This document shows, in pieces, positions 32,383-42,455 of a stretch of DNA of 64,000 nt. Both the position numbers and the translations under genes were made by a program. Source of the DNA: Dipteris shenzhenensis (lineage: Eukaryota > Polypodiophyta > Polypodiopsida > Gleicheniales); NCBI GenBank assembly GCA_047967505.1, contig CM106538.1; one strand, written 5' to 3'. Each line of letters begins with the position of its first letter. Position 1 is the stretch's first letter. The notes below the pieces were generated by a model that did no database searches, was not told the origin of the DNA, and saw only the letters and a list, made by a program, of their open reading frames with translations.

Positions 32383-34207
32383 TGTAAACTACTCGGTGCT
32401 TTCTATCAATTCAGACAACGGATTTTGCAGAGGCATTTGAATGAGATGATTGTGAGTTGCCAAACACATATACTTGAACTTAAGAGTTTGCAATTAAGCT
32501 GGAATTAAGACTTATACAGCTTAAACACAAAGTGACATCATTGGAAAATGCAATATGATTGAGGGGCCAAGACGGGCCCCCCCTTATCCAGGCTCACTTT
32601 ATTCTTGAAAATGAAGATACAAGACCAAGGTGCAATGCACCTTCCAAACTGATGAACTCAGTGAAAACCTAGGACCTAGATACAAGACTCAAGAGCATAT
32701 GTGTAAGGTAGACAACAAAAAGGACTTCAAGCTCAGGTTTCAACTCTTGGCTTGCCCAATCCACAAGGAAGAAGCTTACAACAATCACCACTTACGTCCA
32801 ACATTAGAGACAAGCACTAGTTTCTAGAAAGATAGTAGAAACAACATGAAATAGTGCTGTAAATGAGATAAACTTGACAATACAGGCTCCCTTCGTGACT
32901 TGACCCTTTTGTAGATGAAGTCCTTGATGCCTCTGAAGCTACCTTGGGTGAGGAGAGTGTGAAAATGGGGCTGGAATGAGAACAGCTTAGAAAAACAGCC
33001 TGTAGGCTAGAGAGAGAAAGCTTTTATGGAGTGATAGCTGTAGAGAGAGAGTGCCAATGTTGATCCCAAGGGAGGAGATGTAAGAGAGGAGCTGCTGCTG
33101 TTCCAGAGGTGCACAGGAAGGCAGATTTCTGCAAGGGAAATGGGCTGGAACAGTAGAGAGAGAAATTTTGCAGTAGAGAGAGAAAGACTGCAGCAGGAGA
33201 GAGAAAGGGGCTGTGGCTGCTCTAGGCTAGGAGAAGGAGAGAGGATGCTGCTGCTGTTCCAGAAGAGCTGAGAGGTGGCAGATTTCTAGAGAGGAGGGGC
33301 TGGAACTGTAGAGAGAGAATGTGCTGTTGTAGAGAGAGAAAGTGCTGCTGAGGTGAGAGAATGGCCTGGGGAGAAGCTGGCTGCACCCAAGGAGCTGGAG
33401 AGGTTCTGCTGCATCATCCAAAAGGAGGGAGAAGAAAAGTGACGAAATTTTCATGTGAGGAATGAAAGGGAGAGGCCTTCTTTTATAGGCTCAGCCCCCC
33501 CCCCAGGCCTAGAGTGGAAGGTGGACACTTGTCCCAGATTTTTGGTGGGCTGCAGTCCCAAATAGGACAGCCCAGGACCTGCCCCAAATCTACCAGATTT
33601 GGGGCTTAACACTTGGCTTGCATGCCCTGCCACTTGCCATGCATGCTGCCACATGTGTGGGACAGGTGGACTGACCTGTCAGCTCAGATTCCATGTGGCA
33701 GTCTGCCACGTGTCACTCCCAAAAACCCTAAAATTTCAAAGTTGTCCGAATTCAATTCTGATCGCACCCACGGGTTCCTAACAGCTTAGACTTTCTATTG
33801 ACGTACTCTAAGGTCATAATTGAGCCATACTGAGCTCATTTGTTTGTCGTCTTATCTTGTATCTCCATTACTCTTGGCATGCTGCCAGGCCCACACCCAA
33901 AGCTCAGGGAACATTCTCTTGAATGGTTCCTAGGTCGGTATGCAATCTGTGCATTTGATTGGTCCCATGTTTGGGTACTCAGGTGGGGTGTGGTTTCCAG
34001 ATGTCCCTCTCAAAGAGAGGTCATCACTCTTGTGGGTCACTAATGCCTATAACCCCAAGCAAGGGGGTCCACCCTCAAATGCTAGACCTAGTCCCCATTG
34101 TCCGTAACTGAACAGTAGGAAAACATTTCATTTCTTAATAAGCATACTATTGAAAAACAAAAAGAAATAGTACCAAGTAAGTGGATACATGTTGAAGCAA
34201 GATGACA
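32383..34207. mobile_element. Insertion with TG...CA ends and 5-bp target duplication (solo-LTR-like)
   Basis: The insert begins TGTAAACTAC, ends AAGATGACA and is flanked by CTATG at 32378-32382 and 34208-34212. The LINE sequence resumes exactly after the second CTATG. TG...CA ends and 5-bp duplications are typical of LTR retrotransposons. No long reading frame or second terminal copy is visible, so a solo LTR or a non-coding LTR derivative of 1825 bp is the best reading. A purine-rich section (about 33000-33450) and a TTTTATAGGC block near 33482 could be promoter-related. The orientation is unknown. Confidence 0.8.
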
Positions 34208-35423
34208 CTATGCATCGTATCTGTTCTCCAGAGATCCACGGGGGTTTGAACATACTCAATATTTAAATGCATATACTTGCTCAGGGGAAAAATGATGTTG
34301 CAGTTTATGCAAGGGGATCAGCCTTGGGCTTTCATGATCCGCTCTCTTTTGTTGCATATTGATACTTCAGCTTTTGGGCATTGGCAGCCTACACAGTGGG
34401 ATTTTGTATTTGGCTCTATTCGAGGCAAGATCAGAGGCTGCCCTTTTGTCTCTTGTTTGCTTCTTGATTGGAAGCATATTTTATCCCACTTGGAATGGAA
34501 TGGCAGGGATTCTTTGTCAGGAAATTCCTTGAGGGCTGAGAATATTTATTGGTCCAAAGTATTCCACCCTCCTTTGGCTATACAAGAACCCAGGCGTTCT
34601 TATTTTATATATTTCTTCTATGGCGGATTTACTTCAGGATGATGGCACTCTTTTATATTTTTCTACGGCTGCTAGCAAGTATGGTTTGGGAGCTCATTAT
34701 TGTCTTGTATGGCACAAAATTTCAGAAATGCTTCAACCTTTCTTGCCGGTACCTCGTTTGGAACTTCAGGATAGGCTTGAGGATTGGACTCTCCATTCTT
34801 CCTCTTCTTCAGCCCGTCCTTTGAAGCTCTTACATACCACAGTGCCTTGTCTGTATAAAGTGTTGTTACCTCGGCCTTGGGTTTCTGACAGAGCCAATTC
34901 TGTTTGGCATATGGATCGCCCATCAAAGTGGTGGAGAAAGCGGTTGCGTGTCCTTTGGCATTATAAAGTCCCTCTTCGGCAACAGCTCTTCCTCAGGCGA
35001 GTCCTACTTGGCATTTTTCCATTTGGGCAGTTACTCGCGCATAGACATATTGCCCCCCGGTTGTTTGCCACAAATGTCTACATTCTGCTGAATTTGTGTC
35101 TCACATTTTTTGGCACTGTCCAAATACTTGTCATTTCCTCGCTCATTCGTCAGGGGCTTCGAGCGATATTTACTTTTGGCAGGTTCTTTTGGTTATTTGG
35201 TTTTCATCCCGCTAGATAGGGTTTTGATTTATTTTTTGTTTGGGTGCGCTACTGGGCACTTTGGACTCTATGGATGGACAGAAATCATAGTGTCTTTGGT
35301 GATCTTACTTTTCCATCTTTCGTTTTTTTCAAACGGTCCCTGCGGCAATCGTTTTATGATTGCTTTTAGACTTATTTGATTGATCATGATGTATATATGG
35401 CTTATACTGAAAATTTCAGTTGA
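34208..35423 (+). pseudogene. LINE-A ORF2 C-terminal part after the insertion
   Basis: Continues the ORF2 interrupted at 32382: LLLHIDTSAFGHWQPTQWD, LRAENIYWSKVFHPPLAIQEP, then a frameshift near 34610. Next come DRPSKWWRKRLRVLWHYKVPL and a decayed zf-RVT region whose cysteines are largely lost. The family stop is at 35421-35423. Confidence 0.84.
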
Positions 35424-35506
35424 GTAGTGGTTACTCGGCTTTTGGAGTAACTATGAATGTAATTATTTCACAGCAATAAAATATTTCTTCTCACTAAAAG
35501 AAAAAA

Positions 35507-35521
35507 GTGTGTGTGTGTGTG
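35507..35521. repeat. (GT)n microsatellite
   Basis: GT between the A element tail and the head of the long C element. Confidence 0.92.
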
Positions 35522-35570
35522 TTGGTTACGGAGGAGCTATGGAGAGCTCGACTGCTTCTCCCTCCCTGCC

Positions 35571-35812
35571 TGTACCTCAGCCCTCCTTTTTACCTTGTCT
35601 GTCCACCCTAAGGCTTTCCTCACCCTCATCCGTACCGTGCCAGCCTCCTTCTGTGCATTTTTCGCCGTCCGTACAGCATGTACGACCCTCTCCCCCATCC
35701 GTAGAGCCTTTGTCCTCTTTCGTACCTATCTCGTCGCCAGTTCTACCATCTGTACAGCCACCCGTACAGTCTGTACAATCGTCCGTATAGGTTGTACGGA
35801 CATCCGTACAGT
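35571..35812 (+). promoter_or_regulatory. GTAC-rich 5' leader of the C element
   Basis: About 10 GTAC cores in 242 bp, including four CCGTACA, with CCGTACAG...TGTACGA and TGTACGGAC...CCGTACA pairs. This is similar to the B leader at 14018-14393. Confidence 0.52.
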
Positions 35813-35849
35813 CCCCGCCTCTTGATTCATCCTGCATTTTCTTCTCCAT

Positions 35850-37290
35850 TCAGTTCTCCCCCGCTGATCCTGTGCGATCTACACACTCCTTGCACCTATC
35901 ACCTTCCTCTCCATCTTTTCTTGCTGTTGCTCCTCTCGAAACCTCTTTTGTGTTTTCCGCTTCCTCTATTGCTTTTTGCTAGAGTTTTCATTCGACAGAA
36001 GCATGGTGCTTTGCCTTCTTCATCCTCTTTCAAATCGACAAAGCTTGATCTTGCAGATGGCCCTTCTTCTTCCCTTCAGATGGATCTTGTGCGCCAGATG
36101 TTCCTTCATCGGGTTCCCCGCTTGTTTGTTCATTGGATTCTACCCTTCTGGTTTCAGGTCTTCGACAGGCTCAGTAGTTTGGAGTCTGTCTCTACTTTAT
36201 GGATAGGGTTCTTTCTGCTGCTCATCTTCGTCGTTGGGTTGAAGCCTCATTGGGTCCGGATTGTATTTCCTCCTTTGTCCGGTTTTATTATGCCCAGTGT
36301 TCTTCGATTGATGTTGTGGAGTGGCTTGTCAGTCGTGTTGGTGTTCCTAGGGCTGGTTTCCTTGCTTATGTGATGCCTTGGGATCCACTTTTTGATCCTT
36401 CTGCTACCCTTCTGACACATTGTCCGGTCTAGATTACTCTCAAAGCGCTGTCCGGTCTAGATTACTCTCAAAGCGCTGCCTGTGCCTCTTCTTCAGCATC
36501 TTCCTACTCTTGCAACGCTTTTGGGGAGGCCTCTTCATGTTCCGCGACAGAAATTCTTGTAAGCTTCCTATGATGTTCGCCTTTGCGTTTTGTGGGATAT
36601 GATGCAGCCGGTGCCATCTATTGTGGATCTTGATTTGGGATGTGTCCATCCGATGCGCATCAGGCTGCATTTTGCATCTTTTCACACTGCATGTTATTGG
36701 TGCCGACAGGTTGGTCATTTTGCACGTGATTGCTCTTCTGCATCTAGGCCCACTCCTCCTGCTCCTTCAACAGTCAAGGTTACTCTCCCTTCTCCTCCGG
36801 TTTCTGCTATGGCTTCATTGGAGAAGCCTTCTTCTACTTCATTGGAGGAAGGTAGATAAATCATAGGCCAATCTTTCTCTTGTTGAAGAAGCTCAGGATC
36901 GCACCCCTGTTAAGCACCATCAATCTCCTTCTCGTCAGGATATGGATGTGCCCCTTGCAGAGGGGATTTTACAGGATAATCCGCATGCTCTCTCTCAGGT
37001 TGCTATCCCGACTGAAGCTGACATGATGAGACGTGATTTATCTGATGCAGCTCTTTCGTCAGATGCGCCTTCTTCAGAGAGTACAAATATTGATCCAGTT
37101 TCTATGTCTGTGAAGACTATGTCAGAGTCTCTTTCTGTTCAGGATGTAGATGTTTCTTTTTCTCTTGAGTCTTTTCATCCTATGTTACAACAGGTTTTTG
37201 ACCCTGTGATTTAAAAATTCCGGCTTGCAGCTTATATTAAGAAGAATCACAAGAGCAAAAAACAGGTGGTTTGTATTGATGGTGTAGTTT
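35850..37290 (+). pseudogene. Family C ORF1 (DUF4283-like, CCHC), broken
   Basis: One frame (36199-36432) gives WVEASLGPDCISSFVRFYY and VEWLVSRVGVPRAGFLAYV, a DUF4283-like region. A 28-bp tandem duplication at 36421-36476 shifts the frame. The next frame (36590-36859) has PVPSIVDLDLG and the knuckle CYWCRQVGHFARDC. Another frame (36942-37214) carries the C-terminal DMMRRDLSDAAL, DVSFSLESFHPMLQQVFDP and IKKNHK, with AAA to TAA at 37210-37212. The N-terminus is uncertain. Confidence 0.7.
36421..36476 (+). repeat. 28-bp tandem duplication in C ORF1
   Basis: 36421-36448 and 36449-36476 are identical. The unit contains a TAG in one frame and its length shifts the frame. Confidence 0.93.
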
Positions 37291-37488
37291 CTTCAAAAGC
37301 AACAATCTGAAACTGTAGGATTTTGTGTTTGATCCTCCTCCAGTTTGATCTTGTAACTTTTTACTTGGCTGCCTCATGACTTTTGCTCTGAGGCTTTAAT
37401 TGTAAATTTTTTCTTTGTACTTATTAGTGGGTTTTTACCTCTTTTTGGGGTTTCTCACACAGAAATAAAAGATTTCACTAAAAAAAAA

Positions 37489-37491
37489 GCG

Positions 37492-37534
<43 letters not shown>
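37489..37534. repeat. GCGTG plus (GA)n: compound microsatellite between convergent LINEs
   Basis: The + strand C element ends on its GCGTG side. The minus-strand family E element ends on its GA side. Confidence 0.9.
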
Positions 37535-37537
<3 letters not shown>

Positions 37538-38057
37538 GCATTAAAGTCTTCGGAAGACCGATGGGTCTATGAGGCTGTAAGAAACATGAACATGAGACAA
37601 CAAGCTGAAAGGATGGGGCTATTGAAACAAGCACCATCACCCATGCTAGATGCTAAATGCTACAGTCATAAAAACATCACTACCACGGAGTCGTAACATC
37701 ATCATCAGGTTTTATCAAGTCCAATGTCAAGTCTGGCCCGGTATAGCAGTACCCAATGGCTGTGCGGTGGTATAAGATCAGAGATAGAGCGCTGGCAACT
37801 ATTTGTGCACTATATGGCATGGTCTCTTGGCCATGGCTTTGCGTTTAACAAGGGCCACGGTAACTCTTGTAGGTCGCATGGAAGGAATGTCTCCAAGCAT
37901 AATAGGTACATCCTCCCTCTATCATGGCTCTAGATCTCTATCTCGCCGACTACTCATGGGGGGGTGGTGATGTGGCTGAAAGAACTCTATGATCATGCAC
38001 TGAAATGAGTCTGCTTGCGTGCCCCGTCCTTGTCTTTGTAATATGAGTAAGGGCTTT

Positions 38058-38400
38058 GTAATCCGACTAAAAACCCTAAAACAATCTGTAGTCAGTCAAG
38101 AAACCCTGTTAGGAACGCAGCTTGGATCTCAACTCGTAGCAAATAATCACCAAGATAGATTTCGAATTTCACAGATAACAGGAAAAAACAGCATTGGATA
38201 GCTTCATAAGACGGGGAGCAGCAACAAATTTCTTTTGGGAAACAAAAACAATTCGGAGAGGGGGAGAAAGAACAAAGAACACACTATGGGACAAAGTACG
38301 GAATCAAGTAACTCATACAGGCCACTGTGGGCCGGGGAAAAGGGCTCATTAAGGCCCTTGTTGAGTGCTAAAATGCTATACTAGTACAAAATAGAAAAAG
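38058..38400 (-). mobile_element. Partial LTR, related to the LTR at 41636-42280
   Basis: It shares AATAATCACCAAGATAGATT and neighbouring blocks with 41700-41860. It sits inside the 3' UTR of the E element (compare 60020-60040). Clear LTR termini or a target duplication are not visible, so it may be truncated or carried in by recombination. Confidence 0.6.
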
Positions 38401-38440
38401 AGTAGCAAAATAGCATGAGGGTGGCATGAAAATGAAAATA

Positions 38441-41020
38441 TCAAGTGCTCAGAGCTGGTGTCCCAAGTGCATGAAGTGGCTCCACATATCCAGGCTCCAT
38501 GGTGGCTCTCAGATGAGATGCAAAGAGCTCACGTATCTGGATCTGTTGGGATGTCTCTCGTGGTGGTCGAGGGCGTGGTCTCCTCGATCTCTGATCCGAT
38601 GGGCTATGACAAGAGTGACGCCTCGCCTCGATTGATCTCCCCTGAGGAGAGCTGAAATAGGTTGAACCTCGATCGTGTGTGCTCTGGTCGCCTGTCCCGT
38701 CGTGTACGATCTCTGTACCTCGCCTAGCAGTGTTGTGTCGGCTCTCTCCACCAATCCATATATCTCTCATGTCGGCTAGCTCCTCCTCCTCTGCCCCAGA
38801 GTGCCCTGGAGCTAAGTCAAATGCATAGAAATGTGTGACCTGTCTCTGCGCTCGGTCTACCTCAGTACCTTGTGGTGCGGTGGTCCCATCCTGTTGCTCT
38901 CTGATATGTCGTAGTAGTGTCTCTCTGTGTGATCGCATCTCCATCAAGTGGAGCCCAATACAGACCTGGTCCGGGAAGAAGATCAGTTGTGAGAGTGGGC
39001 CAAAGCTGTGCCCCTCCTGAAGAAGGTAGTGGTAGTGCCCTCGGATCTCATAGGAGGCTCTAGGCACACACAAAGAAAGTGCTCCTCTGTCTCGACCGCC
39101 CCCATAGTGCACAACTTGCAAGTCCGCTGCTCTCTAGTTATGCCTGCAACTCTCCCTGCCTCGAGTTGGGTCTTAGTGGGGAACTCCTAGTCCCCCCCCC
39201 CCCAAGTGCGAGATGTGTGGAGCTGGAGGAGATCTAACCGTATGATGCGGTTAATCTCATCCTGTGGGATCAACTCGGGCAGTGCATCCATGCTATACTG
39301 AATGCCGTGACTGGCAAACCATGCGGTAATACGTGCATACCATGTTGTACCTACCTCACTCTCTGCTAGTCATATGGAAGACTCTAGTGCGAGTCTTTGA
39401 AGTCTCTCACGAGGTAGGTCCCAAACTCTGTGGAGTAATGTCACTCTCTGAAAAGTGGCATCAACCTGGAGAGGGGTCATGGCAAACTCTGCCTCTAGTA
39501 TCTGATGGGGGCCGGAGGGCTTACTCATCCTAGAGCCAATAATCACCTGTAACTGCTCAAATCTCCTCCATTCTGTTGCTGAAAGATCACACTCCCAAAA
39601 AGGTGTCGCATACATGGCAGTCGGCCTCACTAGAGTGTCAAAAAGCCAACACTTTGTCGGTGGATCCTGGAAGTGCCTCTAGAAGCACTGTTGCTCTAGT
39701 GGGGCCAAAGCACCGTGCCATCGTGTGAGTCGTGCTTTGGTTGCATGGGTCATCGTGAAAACTGGCCCTGTGAAAACTACACCTAAGTATGTGTAGGACT
39801 GCACTATCTCCATTGGTTGACTGTGGTATGTAAAGCTATGTCGGTGAAGCATTGTGTAAGAGGTGTTGAAGATCATGACCTTGGTCTTCCCAAGGTTAAC
39901 CATTAGGTCTCTCTCTCTGTAGAACACCTCTAGGGCATCTAGATGTCTTTGGAGTCCCTCTTCCGAAGATGACAGGAGGACTATGTCATCCACGTATAGT
40001 AGAATATGTATCATCAGGTCAGCTAGTGGTGCTCCCTTGCCTCCTATGTGGTTTATGAAAGATGTAATCTCAAGAATGTAGAGCCCGAAGAGAGTCGAGG
40101 GCATCCCTGCTTTACCCCGATCGTGCTCTCAACCCAGTCTGATAGGCGTCCTGGGACACGAACTCTCCCTCTGATGGACTCATATAGGTTCACCACTCCC
40201 CAGATCAGAACCTTTGGAATCTGCATATCCTGTAGTCTCCTGATCATGCGGGATGGCGGGACAGTGTTGAAGGCCTTCCGAAAGCCTACAAAACAAGCAT
40301 AGACTTTCTGGCGTCCCGACCTCGCCTCCTCAATGATAGCCCTCAGGATGAAGATGTGGTCTAGTGTGGATTGTTGTCTCCGGACACTTGCCTGCCCTAG
40401 AGCACACTGCCCATGTGCCTCTGTACGGCTGCTGATCGCCCTCTCCAGTATCGATCTATAGATCTTTGCCAGCGTATGGCCAATCATGAGATAGTTCCCA
40501 GTATCCATGGGGTCACCTGCCTTGTGTATCGGTACAATGGTGGTGGTACTCCATGAGGGTGGGAAGCCGTGACATATGGTGTGGTTGAACATCTGCGCTA
40601 GGACCGGAGCCAAAACCTCCTGTCCATGATCGAAATGCTCAGTTTGTAGCCCCTCATGGTCCTATGCTCTCCGGTTATGAAGCTGACTGAGTGCAGCCTG
40701 CACATTCTGTGCAGTGAACAAGTGGCAAGAGGTGGGCCTGGGCATAGTAGACATATCAAGTGGTGCGTGCATCGGAACATCATAAAGAGAGCATTCATAA
40801 GTGTGCCAAACACTTGGGTCTGTGATGGGGATAGGTGGCTTCCCCTCCGATAGAAGCCCCCCAGCCAATGGTGGGATCCCCCCCTCGAAATGAGCTGATC
40901 ACCTCGTCCATTCTGTGGGTGAAGAAGGCCTGCCGCTTACGACGTGTCAGTCGCCGTGAGATGCGCTGTGCCTCGGGTAATGTGAAGTGGCCAAGGGCTC
41001 GCTCACGTGTGAGATGAGCT
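38441..41020 (-). pseudogene. LINE-E ORF2: RT and C-terminal zinc motif, broken
   Basis: On the minus strand, linker LTRRKRQAFFTHRMDEVISS (about 40950) precedes RT blocks FPPSWSTTTIVPIHKAGDP, CFVGFRKAFNTVPPS, IGVKQGCP and LLYVDDIVLLSSS (40010-40100), then VRPTAMYATPFWECDLSA. Near 39060-39150 lies CKLCTMGAVETEEHFLCVC, a C-x2-C...H-x4-C motif like those ending many non-LTR ORF2 proteins. The frames are 40053-40613 and 39679-40104 with frameshifts between. The LYVDD box and zinc end fit a non-LTR RT of L1/Tx1-like type; clade placement is uncertain. Confidence 0.82.
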
Positions 41021-41030
41021 CTCATCTCTC

Positions 41031-41044
41031 TGAGAGAGAGAGAG
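41031..41044. repeat. Short (GA)n at the 5' edge of the E copy
   Basis: CTCTCTGAGAGAGAGAGAGA. With the (GA)n at 37493-37534 it brackets the E copy. Confidence 0.8.
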
Positions 41045-41045
41045 A

Positions 41046-42280
41046 CGAGATGAGAATCTGAAATTGAGACTGAGAAGAAAATGTCAAGACTCAAGATTCA
41101 ACAGAGGACATGGGAGAGATAAGAGGGAGTGACATCGGTGCTCCTTCAATTGATTCCTTAGGTCATAGAGCTGAGAGAGTTTCCTGAGTCCTATATTGGA
41201 GGAGCTTACTGAAGGTTAGCCTCAAGCTTGAGCGGTGTGCCTTGTGGAAGTACTGCTGGTTGTCAGTTTGTATGGGTTGCTCTACAGGCTGGCAGGGGGT
41301 TGGAGAAATGTACGATAGGAGGAATGGGTGATGGGTCATGGCCATGGCCTCAAAATGCAGAGCTAATTTGCCAAACAAATGCGGCGTACAGGTGCAGGAA
41401 ATTGCAGTTTTGATGTTTTTAAACCCCAAAAAAAGCCACGTTCGGAATTGCATTCCGTACGGAATACGCACAATATGAACAACCGTACGTGTACGGCTCC
41501 AACTATGGTTTGGTTGAAGCAAGCTGAACTGATGCACAATCAATTTGCAACTTTCTTGTTTGGATCTTTTGTGTTGAAAATCTCCCTTCTCTCGTTGTCA
41601 CCACGGAAAGTGACAAGGCTGAGATTTGATACCACTGTTATCGGATCTATATTCAGCCCAAAAACCCTAAAAACGAATCACTTCTTGTAGACACATGGCT
41701 TGGATCCTCAATGCGCAGCAATAGGTAATCACCAAGATAGATTTCGAATTTCAAATATAATAGGGAAAAACAACATCTGATGGCTTCATCAGACGGGAAG
41801 AAGCAGTTGGGAAACAAAACAAACTGAGAGAGGGGGAGAACAAGCAGAGAACACACATACTAGGGCCTAGAGATAAGGGCCGGACCCCCCCGAAGGTCTT
41901 TAATGCAATAGAATAAACTTTGTACAACTAGCTCATAAAAGAGCATGCGGCTGACTTCAATACACTCTGTGTTCTTGAGGGCACAAGGCATCTGTCTTTA
42001 TAGACTATGCTAGCTTGCTCTTCTTTATAAAGTTGGCTTGTGGCCTTTATTTCCCCAATTTTTCGTTTTTGACTCTAGTGGGACCTTTTACAGTGGGGCA
42101 CCACTTTCTTGGTGCTTTTGCTATGTGGGACCTACTTTTTGGGACTTGCCCCTTAAAATTTGAGCTGTTTTGTACTCTTCTAGATCCTACACATTCAATA
42201 AACAAAATTAACCCATTAGAGGTTAGACAAATGTATGCATTCTAATTCTCGGACTATACCTCCTTGTGGCCGTCCCAACA
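41046..42280 (-). mobile_element. LTR-retrotransposon fragment (LTR plus internal start)
   Basis: On the minus strand an LTR of about 645 bp runs from 42280 to 41636. It begins TGTTGGGACGG, ends GATAACA and has a TATAAAGAC box near 42000. One base later the primer-binding site TGGTATCAAATC resembles the plant initiator-Met-tRNA site TGGTATCAGAGC. The internal part (41046-41620) holds no identifiable gag or pol before it is cut by the E copy. A small group of GTAC cores occurs at 41380-41495. Confidence 0.7.
41621..41635 (-). other. Primer-binding site (initiator Met tRNA type)
   Basis: Minus-strand GTGGTATCAAATCTC directly follows the LTR end AACA. It differs at two positions from the canonical TGGTATCAGAGC. 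Confidence 0.65.
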
Positions 42281-42429
42281 GTTCTCTTAACCAATGCAAA
42301 GCAAAGAAAAAATTAAAACTCTTGCTAGCTAACAAATTCAACTTTCATTCACCGAAGTCAATCTAATAAACATTTATATTTATTTCTTGGGATAAATATG
42401 AGTTCATGATATGCTCTCGATGCCTAACT
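42281..42429. other. Unassigned AT-rich spacer
   Basis: It lies between the LTR end and the E copy. No feature recognised. Confidence 0.4.
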
Positions 42430-42455
42430 GCCTCTTGGATGAAGGCGAAGAGGAA

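Larger units (their letters stand above)
27878..35506 (+). mobile_element. LINE family A, near full length, split by an insertion
   Basis: 5' leader, ORF1 (28451-29684), ORF2 (29741 onward), interrupted at 32382 by an 1825-bp insertion and resuming at 34208. 3' UTR with CAATAAAATATTTCTTC, an A-run with one G (35496-35506) and (GT)n. GT tracts lie on both sides of the whole element. This copy gives the best view of the complete ORF2 start and RT. Confidence 0.92.
35522..37488 (+). mobile_element. LINE family C, long ORF1-only element
   Basis: About 1.97 kb: GTAC-rich leader, an ORF1 region (about 35850-37290) with a CCHC knuckle, a 3' UTR ending AATAAAAGATTTCACT, an A-run (37480-37488) and GCGTG, then (GA)n. 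There is no endonuclease or RT sequence between ORF1 and the tail. The 3' end resembles family A (AATAAAAGATTTCTTC), suggesting mobilisation by A proteins. Confidence 0.84.
37535..41030 (-). mobile_element. LINE family E, 5'-truncated, in (TC)n
   Basis: On the minus strand the element begins after a short (TC)n (41031-41044), carries RT and a C-terminal zinc region, and ends AAGACTTTAATGCACC directly at (TC)n. It is unrelated in sequence to A-D. Its 3' UTR is repeated at 59462-60103, and its 3' end resembles that of the + strand copy at 51349. A partial LTR sequence interrupts the 3' UTR at about 38058-38400. Confidence 0.84.

Noticed and set aside
38441-39121. A long minus-strand frame as a separate arginine-rich protein
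   Set aside because: It overlaps the C-terminal zinc region of LINE-E in another frame. The frame with CKLCTMGAVETEEHFLCVC is the meaningful one.
42240-42285. Second 5-bp target duplication for the minus-strand LTR
   Set aside because: GTTCT follows the LTR end, but the matching side is not identifiable because the other end of the element is missing.
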